A program made the position numbers and the translations under genes. The notes below the pieces were generated by a model. That model ran no database searches. It saw only the letters and a program-made list of their open reading frames with translations, and had not been told where the DNA came from. From Microbacteriaceae bacterium X2B (GTDB lineage Bacteria; Actinomycetota; Actinomycetes; Actinomycetales; Microbacteriaceae), in assembly GCA_005502445.1 (NCBI GenBank), contig SCPB01000002.1, forward strand, positions 1 through 64,000: a stretch of DNA of 64,000 bases, given 5' to 3'. Shown here in pieces: positions 43,708-57,323 of the stretch (positions are counted from its first letter, which is position 1; the number at the start of each line of letters is the position of its first letter).

Positions 43708-44175
43708 ATGACCGCCGACCGCCGCGAGGAGGCCCTCGACTGGGGCGACCCCGACGATCCGAGCTGGGTCGACCCGGGTGCGCCGGGCTCCGAGCCCGGC
43801 GCCGTGCTCGAGCACGAAGGCGCGGCCGACCCCGCTGCGGTCGCGGGCGGGGCGCACGAGACGAGCGCGGCATCCACGGCCGATCGCCGCCGCGCTGCGA
43901 TCGCGGCCGCGACGGGCGTGCTCGGCGGCGTGTACCTCGCCTATTCGGTCGGCTGGATCCTCTCCGTCGGCACCCTGCAGCTGCAGGGCGCGACGCTGCT
44001 CATCGAGGTCATGTACCAGTTCGGCGAGTTCCTCGCGATCATCGCCTGCGCCCTGTGGTTCGGTGCGGTCATGGCTCTCACGCGCGGCGGCCGCCCGGCC
44101 GTGCGCCTCGGCTGGCTCGCGCTGGGCACCCTCGTGCTCGTGCCGTGGCCGTTCCTGCTGGCGGTGCTGCGATGA
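43708..44175 (+). CDS. hypothetical membrane protein
   Basis: 155 residues: an acidic, Gly/Pro-rich cytosolic N-terminus of about 60 residues, then three hydrophobic helices (ATGVLGGVYLAYSVGWIL, QFGEFLAIIACALWFGAV, LGWLALGTLVLVPWPFLL). No family is recognised. Its stop overlaps the next start (ATGA), so the two membrane genes form a pair. Confidence 0.75.
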   Translation: MTADRREEALDWGDPDDPSWVDPGAPGSEPGAVLEHEGAADPAAVAGGAHETSAASTADRRRAAIAAATGVLGGVYLAYSVGWILSVGTLQLQGATLLIEVMYQFGEFLAIIACALWFGAVMALTRGGRPAVRLGWLALGTLVLVPWPFLLAVLR

Positions 44176-44525
44176 GCGCCGAATCGCGGGATGCGCCCGC
44201 CGCCGCACGCCCCCGCTTCGGCGCGGGCCGAGTCGCCGTGACCGTCGTGCTGGGGCTGCTCGCGGCCTGGTTCCTCTTCGACGGCGTCTCGAACCTGCTC
44301 GCCCTGCCCCAGCAGCTCGAGGCCCTCGGCCTCGCGGACCGCACCCCGTGGGTCGTGCTCGGGGCGAGCGTGCTCGCGCCGCCCGTGCTCTTCGCGCTCG
44401 GAGCGATCGTCGGCCGGCGGCTGCCGGTGACGCGTTACACCCTCGTGCTCATCGCGGCCCTCGCCGTCATCGCCACGACGCGGCTGAGTCTCATCGCCGC
44501 GGCATCAGCGCTCGTCGTCGGCTGA
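44172..44525 (+). CDS. hypothetical membrane protein
   Basis: 117 residues with three predicted helices (VTVVLGLLAAWFLFDGVSNLL, VVLGASVLAPPVLFALGAI, LVLIAALAVIATTRLSLI). Start overlaps the stop of the previous gene. Its 3' end overlaps the convergent thiD gene by 21 bp. No family is recognised. Confidence 0.75.
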   Translation: MSAESRDAPAAARPRFGAGRVAVTVVLGLLAAWFLFDGVSNLLALPQQLEALGLADRTPWVVLGASVLAPPVLFALGAIVGRRLPVTRYTLVLIAALAVIATTRLSLIAAASALVVG

Positions 44526-45368
44526 CACCGATCGTTGCGGCGCCGTATCGGCGCTGAGCCGGTGGAAGTGGTGCAGCGGCCCGGCGCCGTGACCGACCTC
44601 GAGCACCTCGGCGTCGCGCAGGGCCCCGCCGAGCCACTGCTTGGCGCGCGCGACCGACCGCGCCCAGTCGTTTTCGACCGCCTGCAGCGTCGCGAGCGCC
44701 GACGACAGAGCGCAGCCCGTGCCGTGCGTGTGGTGTGTGGCGACGCGCGGCGCGGACGCCTCGGTCAGTCGCGCTCCGCCGTTCGCGCGCGGCTCGACGA
44801 GCACGTCGACGGCGAGGTCGCCCGCGCCGTCGCCTCCCGTCAGCAGCACCCGGGTGCCCCACAGCGTCGCGGCCTCGACGGCGTCGTCGACGGCGCGCTG
44901 CCACTCGTCGGCGGGCGTCCGGCCGAGCAGCAGGGCGAGCTCGTCGCGGTTGGGGGTCACGAGGTCGACGCGGCGGATGAGCTCGCGAACGCTCCCGAGC
45001 GCTCGGCGCGAGGTGAGCCGCCCGCCCGTCGTCGCGCGCATGACGGGGTCGAGCACGACGATCGGCGGTCGGGCCCGACCGAGCCATGCCGCGACGGTGC
45101 GCGCCGCCGAGGAGCTGCCGAGCATGCCGATCTTGACCGCGTCGACCTCGACGTCGTCGCTCACGGCGTCGAGCTGCGCGGCGAGCAGGCGAGCGCTCAC
45201 GGGCCGCACCGCGCGCACGCCCGTCGTGTTCTGGGCGACGACCGCCGTGATCGCCGCCATCGCGTACCCGCCGAGGGCGCTGATGGTCTTGATGTCGGCC
45301 TGGATGCCCGCCCCGCCGGTCGGGTCGGTGCCGGCGATCGCGAGCACGCGCGGCGGTCGCCCGCTCAT
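44505..45368 (-). CDS. thiD: hydroxymethylpyrimidine/phosphomethylpyrimidine kinase
   Basis: 287 residues, ribokinase fold. Seen: GTDPTGGAGIQADIKT, DPVMRATTGGRL, TPNRDELALLLG and THGTGCALSSALAT with the anion hole and catalytic Asp region. Phosphorylates HMP and HMP-P for thiamin synthesis. ATG 45368 overlaps the thiE stop (ATGA). Fourth gene of the thiCMED operon. The C-terminal extension after ARAKQWLGGAL is about 35 residues. Confidence 0.92.
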   Translation of the reverse strand: MSGRPPRVLAIAGTDPTGGAGIQADIKTISALGGYAMAAITAVVAQNTTGVRAVRPVSARLLAAQLDAVSDDVEVDAVKIGMLGSSSAARTVAAWLGRARPPIVVLDPVMRATTGGRLTSRRALGSVRELIRRVDLVTPNRDELALLLGRTPADEWQRAVDDAVEAATLWGTRVLLTGGDGAGDLAVDVLVEPRANGGARLTEASAPRVATHHTHGTGCALSSALATLQAVENDWARSVARAKQWLGGALRDAEVLEVGHGAGPLHHFHRLSADTAPQRSVSADDER

Positions 45369-46029
45369 TCTCCCCACGCCGCGACGAGGGAGCGCGCGGC
45401 GCGGCGCGGATCCTCGGCGCTCCCGATCGCCGAGGCGACGGCGGCGCCGACCGCGCCCGCTCGGCGCAGGGCCGGCAGGTCGCTCGCCCGGATGCCGCCG
45501 ATCGCGACGCACGGCAGCGCGGTGCTCGCCGCGAGTTCGCCGATCCCGTCGACTCCGAGGGCGGGCGGGTGGTCGGGCTTCGTCGCCGTCTCGCGCACCG
45601 CTCCGACCCCGAGGTAGTCGACGCATCCTGCCGGAAGCCGCTCGACGGCGGCGAACTGCGCCGAGGTCTGCGCCGAGAGGCCGAGCACCGCCTCCGTGCC
45701 GATGAGCCGCCGCGCGAGCGGAGCGGGCAGGTCGTCCTGCCCGATGTGCACGCCGTGCACCGGCGCGCCCGAGGCGCGGGCGGCGAGGAAGACGTCGATG
45801 CGGTCGTCGACGATCACGAGCGCGCGATCGCCGACCGCGCGGGCGACGGCCGTGACGAGCTCGAGCTGCCGCGCCGCCGAGCCCGTCTTGTCGCGCACCT
45901 GCACGGTGCCGACGCCGGCGGCGACGGCGGCGCGCGTGGCGTCGACGAGCCCGCGGTCGCCGCAGACGGCGTGGTCGGCGACGAAGTAGACCCCCGTCGG
46001 CGTGGAGGGCCGGGCGATGCCGACGTGCG

Positions 46030-46033
<4 letters not shown>
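45365..46033 (-). CDS. thiE: thiamin-phosphate synthase
   Basis: 222-residue TIM barrel that couples HMP-PP and the thiazole phosphate. Motifs: [53 protein letters not shown] and VAIGGI. GTG 46033 overlaps the thiM stop (GTGA). Confidence 0.92.
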
Positions 46034-48708
<2,675 letters not shown>

Positions 48709-48756
48709 ATGCCGCCTACCGTAGCGCACGGCGGCGACCGGCCGCGCGCATCCCGA

Positions 48757-49134
48757 TCACGCGATCGCGACCCAGAGCACGACCGCGACGAGCGCGACCT
48801 GTGCGGCGAGCCGCGGCCAGAACGGCACCGCCACGCGGCCGAACCGCTCCGGATTGCGCGCCGCGTATGCATTCGCGGGGAAGACGCAGACGAGGAACAC
48901 CGCGAGTGCGACGCCGGCCGCGAGCCGCGTGGGCTCGAGCAGCAGACCCGCGCCGCCGGCGATCTCGCACACCCCGGTCACGATCACGAGAGCGCGTGCC
49001 GAGAGGGGCCGGTCGCGTAATCCGCGCGGGATCATCGCCGCCATGCCCCGCGCGATGGAGGGCACGAAGTGCAGCGCGCCCATCGCGGCGAAGAGCACCG
49101 CCGTGACGACGCGGGCGAGCTCGACGGGCGTCAT
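48757..49134 (-). CDS. DoxX-family membrane protein
   Basis: 125 residues with four helices, DoxX/MauE-like (FAAMGALHFVPSIARGMAAMIP, VTGVCEIAGGAGLLL, FPANAYAARNPERFG). ATG 49134 is preferred over ATG 49143 because CAGAAT, a -10-like box, lies 7 nt before it. Function of this family in actinobacteria is mostly unknown; a link to thiol or quinone redox has been proposed for relatives. Divergent from serA. Confidence 0.82.
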   Translation of the reverse strand: MTPVELARVVTAVLFAAMGALHFVPSIARGMAAMIPRGLRDRPLSARALVIVTGVCEIAGGAGLLLEPTRLAAGVALAVFLVCVFPANAYAARNPERFGRVAVPFWPRLAAQVALVAVVLWVAIA

Positions 49135-49244
49135 GGGGGTCATTCTGCCTGCGATACCCTGAGAGCACCGGCCGCCCCCGACGCGCGTGGCAGTCGCACA
49201 CCACCACCTCGTTTCGCGTACACCCCTGCGTTAGGACCGTCCTC

Positions 49245-50837
49245 GTGACCAAGCCGGTTGTGCTCATCGCCGAAGAACTCTCCCCCGCGACGGTCGACGC
49301 CCTCGGGCCCGACTTCGATGTCCGTCAGGTCGACGGCACCGACCGGCCGGCGCTGCTGGCGGCGCTCGCCGAGGCGCACGCGGTGCTGATCCGCTCGGCG
49401 ACGCAGCTGGATTCCGAGGCGATCGCCGCCGGTCGCAGCCTGAAGGTCATCGCCCGAGCGGGGGTCGGCCTCGACAACGTCGACGTCAAGGCGGCGACCG
49501 CCGCGGGCGTGATGGTCGTCAACGCACCCACCTCGAACGTCATCTCGGCCGCGGAGCTCGCGGTCGGCCACCTGCTGTCGCTCGCGCGGTTCATCCCCGA
49601 CGCGAACGCCTCGATGAAGCGCGGGGAGTGGAAGCGCTCGGCGTTCACGGGCGTCGAACTCTACGAGAAGACCGTCGGCATCGTCGGCCTCGGCCGCATC
49701 GGCACCCTGGTCGCCCAGCGCCTGCAGGGCTTCGGCGTCGACCTCGTCGGCTACGACCCCTTCGTGCCTCCGGCCCGTGCGCAGCAGCTCGGCGTGACGC
49801 TGCTGAGCCTCGACGAGCTCATGGAGCGCAGCGACTTCGTCACGATCCACATCCCCAAGACGCCCGAGACGACCAACCTCATCTCCACTGCCCAGTTCGC
49901 GAGGGCCAAGCCGACCCTGCGCATCGTCAACGCGAGCCGCGGCGGCATCATCGACGAGGATGCCCTCCGGGAGGCGCTCGCGAGCGGCCGCATCGCCGGC
50001 GCAGGGCTCGACGTGTTCGTCACCGAGCCGCCCGTCGGCTCGCCCCTGCTCGACCTGCCGACGATCCAGCTCACGCCGCACCTCGGCGCCTCGACCGACG
50101 AGGCCCAGGAGAAGGCCGGCGTGTCGGTCGCCCGATCGGTGCGCCTCGCGCTCGACGGCGAACTCGTCCCCGACGCCGTCAACGTCGCCGGCGGCATCAT
50201 CGACCCGAGCGTGCGCCCGGGCATCCCGCTCATGGAGAAGCTCGGTCAGGTCTTCGCGAGCCTCGCCGACCACTCGTTCGCGAGCATCGACGTCGAGGTG
50301 CGCGGCGAGATCGTCGCGCACGACGTCAACGTGCTCAAGCTCGCGGCTCTGAAGGGAATCTTCAGCCGCATCTCGAGCGAGCAGGTCAGCTACGTCAACG
50401 CGCCGCTGCTCGCCGATCAGCGCGGCGTGGCCGTGCGCCTCATCACCGACTCGACGAGCGAGGAGTACCGCAATCTGCTCACGATCCGCGGCGCTCTCTC
50501 CGACGGCACTCAGCTGTCGGTCTCGGGCACGCTCGTCGGCGCCAAGCAGATGCAGAAGATCGTCGAGATCAACGGCTACGACGTCGAGGTGCCGATGGCC
50601 GAGCACTTCATCGTCATGCTCTACACCGACCGCCCCGGCATCGTGGCGATCTACGGCAAAGAGTTCGGCGAGGCCTCGATCAACATCGCGGGCATGCAGA
50701 TCGCACGCCACGAGGCCGGCGGCCCCGCGCTCAGCGTGCTGACGGTCGACTCGCGCGTGCCCGATGAGCTGCTCGAGCGCGTGCGCACCGCGATCGACGC
50801 GACGGTCATGCGCGAGATCACGATCATCGAGGGCTGA
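49245..50837 (+). CDS. serA: D-3-phosphoglycerate dehydrogenase
   Basis: 530 residues, the long form. NAD-binding GLGRIGTLVAQRL, signature segments NAPTSNVISAAELAVGHLL, VNASRGGIIDEDAL and LTPHLGASTDEAQ, then an intervening domain and a C-terminal ACT domain (LYTDRPGIVAIYGKEFGEASINIAGMQI) for feedback control by serine. Catalyses the first step of serine synthesis. GTG start, weak ribosome-binding site. Confidence 0.95.
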   Translation: MTKPVVLIAEELSPATVDALGPDFDVRQVDGTDRPALLAALAEAHAVLIRSATQLDSEAIAAGRSLKVIARAGVGLDNVDVKAATAAGVMVVNAPTSNVISAAELAVGHLLSLARFIPDANASMKRGEWKRSAFTGVELYEKTVGIVGLGRIGTLVAQRLQGFGVDLVGYDPFVPPARAQQLGVTLLSLDELMERSDFVTIHIPKTPETTNLISTAQFARAKPTLRIVNASRGGIIDEDALREALASGRIAGAGLDVFVTEPPVGSPLLDLPTIQLTPHLGASTDEAQEKAGVSVARSVRLALDGELVPDAVNVAGGIIDPSVRPGIPLMEKLGQVFASLADHSFASIDVEVRGEIVAHDVNVLKLAALKGIFSRISSEQVSYVNAPLLADQRGVAVRLITDSTSEEYRNLLTIRGALSDGTQLSVSGTLVGAKQMQKIVEINGYDVEVPMAEHFIVMLYTDRPGIVAIYGKEFGEASINIAGMQIARHEAGGPALSVLTVDSRVPDELLERVRTAIDATVMREITIIEG

Positions 50838-50880
50838 GCCGACCCCGACCCCGCCCCGCGCACGGACGCGCGGCGAACGG

Positions 50881-50925
50881 CGACGGCGCCGCCCCCGGAA
50901 GGGAGCGGCGCCGTCGGTTGTTCTT
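50881..50925 (+). terminator. terminator between serA and the DUF6458 gene
   Basis: 12-bp stem CGACGGCGCCGC / GCGGCGCCGTCG with a 12-nt loop, followed by GTTGTTCTT. Placed 43 bp after the serA stop and just beyond the end of the convergent gene, so it may serve both. Confidence 0.7.
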
Positions 50926-50931
50926 GTGCTG

Positions 50932-51171
50932 CTACGCGATGTCCTCGCGACGGGTCACGCGATCGCCCGTGGCCGGGTCGACGGTGGTGTGCGAGGTCGA
51001 GACCGAGCGGCGACGGCTCATCAGCACGACGCCGATGATCACCGTCACGATGCCGGCGATCATCAGGATGTAGCCGATGGTCGACAACTCGATCCAGTCG
51101 AGACTGACGTTCACGGCGAAGGCGAGGATCGCCCCCAGCGCGAACATGAAGATTCCGAATCCGATGCTCAT
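50932..51171 (-). CDS. DUF6458-like small membrane protein
   Basis: 79 residues from ATG 51171 with a strong GGAAGGAG ribosome-binding site. Two helices (FGIFMFALGAILAFAVNV and TIGYILMIAGIVTVIIGVVLM), a short basic stop-transfer and a polar tail. The MSIGxGIFxxxxGAILAFAV pattern matches actinobacterial DUF6458 proteins. Function unknown. Confidence 0.8.
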   Translation of the reverse strand: MSIGFGIFMFALGAILAFAVNVSLDWIELSTIGYILMIAGIVTVIIGVVLMSRRRSVSTSHTTVDPATGDRVTRREDIA

Positions 51172-51379
51172 GGTGGAGCTCCTTCCGTATCCGAGAGCGA
51201 ACCTAGCGTTCGCTGGATGCTCCGCGAAAGCCCGCGGCGCGGCCCACCGTCGTGCAGCCGCTAGCCTGGAGGGGTCGCGAGCCGCGGAATTCCGGGCTCC
51301 ACCGCGCATGCTGTGAGTTCGCCGAATCGTCGCCCGACGTGAGACGGGATCCCCCGCACGAGACCTGAGAAAGGCCGCC

Positions 51380-52429
51380 ATGACCTCCACGCTCGACCTG
51401 GCCGTGATCCCCGGCGACGGCATCGGCCCCGAGGTCGTCGAGCAGGCTCTCCGCGTGCTGCGGGCCGCGGTGGGCGGCGACGTCGCCCTGACCGAGACGC
51501 GCTACGAGCTCGGCGCGGCCCACTTCCTCGCGACCGGCGAGGTCCTCGATGAAGGAACGATGACCGCGATCGCCCGGCACGACGCCATCCTGCTCGGTGC
51601 CGTCGGGGGAGACCCTCGCGACCCCCGCCTCGCGGGCGGCATCATCGAACGCGGGCTGCTGCTGAAGCTGCGCTTCGCCTTCGACCACTATGTCAACCTT
51701 CGGCCGACGCGCATCGTGCCGGGCGTCGTATCGCCGCTCGCGCAACCTGGAGCGGTCGACTTCGTCGTCGTGCGCGAGGGCACCGAGGGTCCGTACGTCG
51801 GCAACGGCGGTGCGATCCGCGTCGGCACCCCGCACGAGATCGCGAACGAGACGAGCGTCAACACGGCATTCGGCGTCGAGCGGGTCGTGCGCTTCGGCTT
51901 CGCGCAGGCCGCCGCGCGGCGCGGACGGTTGACCCTCGTGCACAAGACCAACGTGCTCGTCAACGCCGGTTCGCTCTGGCAGCGCACCGTCGACCGCGTC
52001 GCGACGGAGTTCCCGGACGTCGTCGTCGACTACCTGCATGTCGACGCCGCCACGATCTTCCTCGTCACCGATCCCGCCCGGTTCGACGTCATCGTGACCG
52101 ACAACCTCTTCGGCGACATCCTCACCGACCTCGCCGGCGCCATCAGCGGCGGTATCGGGCTCGCGGCCTCGGGAAACCTCAATCCCGCCGGCGACTTCCC
52201 GAGCATGTTCGAGCCCGTGCACGGCTCGGCGCCCGACATCGCGGGGCAGCAGAAGGCCGACCCGACCGCGGCGATCCTCTCGACCGCGCTGCTGCTGGAG
52301 CACAGCGGGCTGCCGGAGGCCGCCGCGCGCGTGACCGCAGCCGTCACCGCCGACCTCGCCGCACGGGGCTCCGCCGCGCGACGCACGAGCGAGGTCGGCG
52401 ATGCGATCGTCGCGGCGCTCGGGCACTGA
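51380..52429 (+). CDS. leuB: 3-isopropylmalate dehydrogenase
   Basis: 349 residues; oxidises and decarboxylates 3-isopropylmalate in leucine synthesis. Seen: [36 protein letters not shown], the metal-binding [18 protein letters not shown] and [13 protein letters not shown]. Related tartrate or isocitrate dehydrogenases are alternatives, but length, motifs and the ilvE neighbour support LeuB. Confidence 0.93.
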   Translation: MTSTLDLAVIPGDGIGPEVVEQALRVLRAAVGGDVALTETRYELGAAHFLATGEVLDEGTMTAIARHDAILLGAVGGDPRDPRLAGGIIERGLLLKLRFAFDHYVNLRPTRIVPGVVSPLAQPGAVDFVVVREGTEGPYVGNGGAIRVGTPHEIANETSVNTAFGVERVVRFGFAQAAARRGRLTLVHKTNVLVNAGSLWQRTVDRVATEFPDVVVDYLHVDAATIFLVTDPARFDVIVTDNLFGDILTDLAGAISGGIGLAASGNLNPAGDFPSMFEPVHGSAPDIAGQQKADPTAAILSTALLLEHSGLPEAAARVTAAVTADLAARGSAARRTSEVGDAIVAALGH

Positions 52430-52499
52430 CCGCGGAGTACCCTGAATCCACACTCCACCGTTCGGGAGCATCCCGACGGCGACCCCCGAGGACGACGAC

Positions 52500-53609
52500 G
52501 TGAACCTGCTGCCGATGGCGACCCAGGGTCTCACCTTCCAGGTGACCCCGACAGAGAACGCGACGAGCGATGACGAGCGAGCGGCGATCCTCGCCGATCC
52601 CGGCTTCGGCAAGCACTTCACCGACCACATGGTCGACATCTGCTGGAGCGAGAAGGGCGGCTGGCACCGCCCGCGCGTGCAGCCGTACGGCCCGATCTCG
52701 CTCGAGCCCTCGGCCGCCGTGCTGCACTACGGCCAGGAGATCTTCGAGGGGCTCAAGGCCTACCGGCACGCCGACGGCTCGATCTGGTCCTTCCGCCCCG
52801 ATGCGAACGCGCGCCGTCTGCAGCGCTCCGCGCGACGGCTGGCGCTGCCCGAGCTGCCGACCGAGGCCTTCATCGAGTCGATCCGCCAGCTCATCGCCGT
52901 CGACGGCGACTGGGTGCCCTCGGCTTCCGAGACGAGCCTCTACCTGCGCCCGTTCATGTTCGCCAAGGAGGCCTTCCTCGGCGTGCGACCGGCCCACAAG
53001 GTCGCCTACTACGTCATCGCCTCGCCCGCCGGGGCGTACTTCCCCGGCGGCGTGAACCCCGTGAGCATCTGGCTCACGACCGAGTACTCGCGCGCCGGCA
53101 AGGGCGGAACCGGGGCGGCGAAGACCGGGGGCAACTACGCGGCCTCGCTCATCGCCCAGGCAGAGGCGTACGAGCACGGCTGCCAGCAGGTGCTCTTCCT
53201 CGACTCGGTCGAGGGCCGCTGGCTCGAAGAGCTCGGCGGCATGAACGTCGTCCTCGTGCTCCGCGACGGAACGCTCGTCACCCCGCACAGCGACTCGATC
53301 CTCGAGGGCATCACGCGCGACTCGATCCTGCAGCTCGCCGAAGACCGCGGCCACGCCGTCGAGCGTCGCCGTGTGAGCCTCGACGAGTGGCGCGAGGGGG
53401 TGGAGTCGGGCGAGATCGTCGAGGCCTTCGCCTGCGGCACCGCCGCCGTCGTCACCCCGATCGGGCTGCTCAAGGGCGACGGCTTCGAGATCGGCTCTGC
53501 CGACGCGGCACCGGGCGAGCTGACGATGTCGCTGCGCGCCGAGCTCACCGACATCCAGTACGGCCGCCGACCCGATCCCCACGGGTGGATGCTCCGTCTG
53601 GACGCCTGA
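52500..53609 (+). CDS. ilvE: branched-chain amino acid aminotransferase
   Basis: 369-residue fold-IV PLP aminotransferase. The PLP Lys is in GAAKTGGNYAAS; LHYGQEIFEGLKAY, LYLRPFMFAKEAFLGV and GTAAVVTPIG are typical of the class II BCAT. Final step in Ile, Leu and Val synthesis and first in their breakdown. GTG 52500 with GAGG upstream was chosen; ATG at 52515 is an alternative. Confidence 0.94.
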   Translation: MNLLPMATQGLTFQVTPTENATSDDERAAILADPGFGKHFTDHMVDICWSEKGGWHRPRVQPYGPISLEPSAAVLHYGQEIFEGLKAYRHADGSIWSFRPDANARRLQRSARRLALPELPTEAFIESIRQLIAVDGDWVPSASETSLYLRPFMFAKEAFLGVRPAHKVAYYVIASPAGAYFPGGVNPVSIWLTTEYSRAGKGGTGAAKTGGNYAASLIAQAEAYEHGCQQVLFLDSVEGRWLEELGGMNVVLVLRDGTLVTPHSDSILEGITRDSILQLAEDRGHAVERRRVSLDEWREGVESGEIVEAFACGTAAVVTPIGLLKGDGFEIGSADAAPGELTMSLRAELTDIQYGRRPDPHGWMLRLDA

Positions 53610-53617
53610 GCGTCGGC

Positions 53618-54052
53618 GTGGGCTCCTCGGCTCGCCTCGCGGCGCTGCGACGACTCGGGGAGACCGCCGTGGCGATTCTCGGCGGCGTCGTCATCGGGCT
53701 CATGGGCTCGTTCACGCATCAGTCAGTGCAACCCTGGGGCGCGGCGATCGCCCTCTCGACCGTCGCGCTGTACCTCAGCGGCCTGCGCGCGTGGGGCGAC
53801 GATCGTGGACCCGCCGGCGCGGGGGCGATCGGCATCGCCGGCGTCAGCGCGATCCTCGCCGCGCCGGGCGCCGACGGCTCGATCGTCATCCCTGCCAACG
53901 CAGCCGGCTACTCGTGGTCGCTCGGCCTCGTGCTCGTCGCCCTGATCGTGCTCGCCTGGCCCCGCGTTCAGCGCCCTCACCGCCGGCCGACGAGTAGCAT
54001 CGAGACGACCGCTCCGGACCGCCCAGAAGAGAAGGACCCGACAGCGCCGTGA
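53618..54052 (+). CDS. hypothetical membrane protein upstream of ferredoxin
   Basis: 144 residues from GTG 53618; longer versions of the frame run through ilvE and are rejected. Four short helices (VAILGGVVIGLMGSFTHQ, GAAIALSTVALYLSGLRAW, AGAIGIAGVSAILAAPGAD, SWSLGLVLVALIVLAWPRV) and a polar tail. Its stop overlaps the ferredoxin start (GTGA). May be a DUF6113-type protein; not certain. Confidence 0.75.
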   Translation: MGSSARLAALRRLGETAVAILGGVVIGLMGSFTHQSVQPWGAAIALSTVALYLSGLRAWGDDRGPAGAGAIGIAGVSAILAAPGADGSIVIPANAAGYSWSLGLVLVALIVLAWPRVQRPHRRPTSSIETTAPDRPEEKDPTAP

Positions 54053-54366
54053 CCTACGTGATCGCCCTGCCCTGCGTCGACGTGAAAGACCGCGCGTGCA
54101 TCGACGAGTGCCCCGTCGACTGCATCTACGAGGGCGACCGCATGCTGTACATCCACCCCGACGAGTGCGTCGACTGCGGCGCCTGCGAGCCGGTCTGCCC
54201 CGTCGAGGCGATCTACTACGAGGACGACCTGCCCGAGCAGTGGAGCGACTACTACCGCGCGAACGTCGAGTTCTTCCAGGAGATCGGCTCGCCCGGCGGC
54301 GCCGCCAAGGTCGGGGTGATCCACGCCGACCACGAGGTCGTCTCGGCGCTTCCGCCGCAGAACTGA
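54049..54366 (+). CDS. fdxA: seven-iron ferredoxin
   Basis: 105 residues. CVDVKDRACIDECPVDC supplies ligands for the [3Fe-4S] cluster and last Cys of the other, and CVDCGACEPVCPVEAIYYEDD those for the [4Fe-4S]; the pattern is that of actinobacterial FdxA. Soluble electron carrier. GTG start overlaps the previous stop; followed 18 bp later by dapC. Confidence 0.94.
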   Translation: MTYVIALPCVDVKDRACIDECPVDCIYEGDRMLYIHPDECVDCGACEPVCPVEAIYYEDDLPEQWSDYYRANVEFFQEIGSPGGAAKVGVIHADHEVVSALPPQN

Positions 54367-54384
54367 CGCCCGGCGCCCGACGAC

Positions 54385-55509
54385 GTGGCCCTCGACCTTC
54401 CCGACTTCCCGTGGGACTCCCTCGCCTCGCACGCGCGACGCGCGCGCGAGCACCCTGACGGAATCGTCGACCTCTCGGTCGGCTCGCCCGTCGACGCGAC
54501 GCCCGCCGTCGTTCGCGACGCCCTCGTCGCCGCGACCGACGGGCACGCGTACCCGCAGACGGCCGGAACCGCGCAGCTGCGCGAGGCGATCGTGCACTGG
54601 TACGCCCGTCGGCGCGGCGTCGAGCTGAGCGGGCCCGACGCCGTCATGCCGACGATCGGCTCGAAAGAGCTCGTCGCGCTCCTGCCCCTGCTGCTCGGGC
54701 TCGGGCCGGGCGACCTCGTCGTGCACCCGCGCACCGCGTACCCCACCTACGCCGTCGGGGCGGCGATCGTCGGCGCGACGGCGCTCGCCGCCGCCGACCC
54801 CGCCGACTGGCCCGAGGGCGCCCGCCTGATCTGGCTCAACAGCCCGGGCAACCCCGACGGCGCCGTGCTCGGCATCGACGCGCTGCGCGAGGCGGTGCGG
54901 CGGGCACGCGAGCTCGGCGCCGTGCTCGTCAACGACGAGTGCTACGCCGAGCTCGGCTGGGAGCCGGAGCGCTGGGCGCACCCGGCCGCGCCCGACCCGG
55001 ATCGCGTGCCCAGCATCCTCGACCCGCTCGTCGCCGGCGGCGACCACGCGGGCGTGCTGAGCGTCTACTCGCTGTCGAAGCAGTCGAACCTCGCCGGCTA
55101 CCGCGCCGCCTTCGCCGCCGGCGACCGCGCGCTCATCGGCCGCCTGCTCGAGGTCCGCAAGCACGCGGGACTCATCCCGCCCGCGCCCGTGCAGGCGGCC
55201 ATGATCGCGGCGCTCGACGACGACGCGCACGTCGCCGAGCAGAAGCGGCGCTACCGCGCCCGGCGGGATGCCCTGGCCGGCGCCCTGCGCGCCTCCGGAT
55301 TCCGCATCGACCGCTCCGAGGCCGGGCTCTACCTCTGGGCCACGCGCGACGAGCCGGCGCTCGACACGCTCGCGCACCTCGCCGAGCGGGGCATCCTCGT
55401 CGCGCCCGGCACCTTCTACGAGGGCGCGGGCTCGCGGCACGTCCGGTTCGCGCTCACGGCGACCGACGAGCGCATCGCGGCGGCCGCGGCTCGACTCCCG
55501 GGCGGGTAG
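54385..55509 (+). CDS. dapC: succinyldiaminopimelate transaminase
   Basis: 374-residue fold-I aminotransferase. PLP Lys in YSLSKQSNLAGYRAAF; NSPGNPDGAVL, NDECYAELGW and the C-terminal RFALTATDERIAAA are as in DapC of actinobacteria. It makes N-succinyl-LL-diaminopimelate; dapD and dapE of the same succinylase branch are 2-4 kb downstream. Commonly paired with fdxA in actinobacteria. Confidence 0.93.
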   Translation: MALDLPDFPWDSLASHARRAREHPDGIVDLSVGSPVDATPAVVRDALVAATDGHAYPQTAGTAQLREAIVHWYARRRGVELSGPDAVMPTIGSKELVALLPLLLGLGPGDLVVHPRTAYPTYAVGAAIVGATALAAADPADWPEGARLIWLNSPGNPDGAVLGIDALREAVRRARELGAVLVNDECYAELGWEPERWAHPAAPDPDRVPSILDPLVAGGDHAGVLSVYSLSKQSNLAGYRAAFAAGDRALIGRLLEVRKHAGLIPPAPVQAAMIAALDDDAHVAEQKRRYRARRDALAGALRASGFRIDRSEAGLYLWATRDEPALDTLAHLAERGILVAPGTFYEGAGSRHVRFALTATDERIAAAAARLPGG

Positions 55510-55763
55510 CGGGTAGCGGGTCGCGAAGCCGTCGCGAGTCCTTCGCGGGACGCCGGGGAGTCATCCGGGAGTCGGACGGCTGTCGGGCATCGCCGAGCGG
55601 TCTGTCGACGTCCGACAAGCGGCGCCGCGGCGACTTGGCCGATGCGGTACTGGTCGACGCGGTCGCCTAGGCTGTATCCGGGTTCACTTCCGCGCACCGG
55701 CACCACCCCGACCGCCGCGGTCATCCCGCCACCACCCCCGACCAACCAACGCGAGGAGGCGCA

Positions 55764-57047
<1,284 letters not shown>

Positions 57048-57210
57048 GGCCGGCCGCCGCGGGTCGAATCAGGTCGTCGCTCAGGGGTACTCCGCGTGCG
57101 CGTTGTCGCGCGCACCCGGCGCGCGAGCCGGCACGCGGGTCGCGCGGCAGCACGCACGGCAGGTCGCCGCATTCACCGGGTCTACGCGACACACCCGCGC
57201 GGCGCCGGAC

Positions 57211-57323
57211 GGCTACGCGCGCAAGCCGCTACGCGCGCAGGCCGGGGCGCGCACGGGCCTTCACGCGCGCAGGCCGGGTCGCGTGCGGGCCGCTGGGCGT
57301 GCAGGCAGCTACGCGTGCAGGGC
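57211..57323. repeat. degenerate 16-18-bp GC-rich tandem repeat
   Basis: About seven units of the form GCTACGCGCGCAGGCC(GG) starting near 57211, 57228, 57246, 57260, 57278, 57292 and 57308. The last unit overlaps the final codons and stop of dapD. Together with other GC-rich sequence it fills the 261-bp gap between gltA and dapD. Confidence 0.65.

Noticed and set aside
57211-57323. CRISPR array or coding repeat
   Set aside because: Units are degenerate, contiguous and without unique spacers; frames across it lack protein character.
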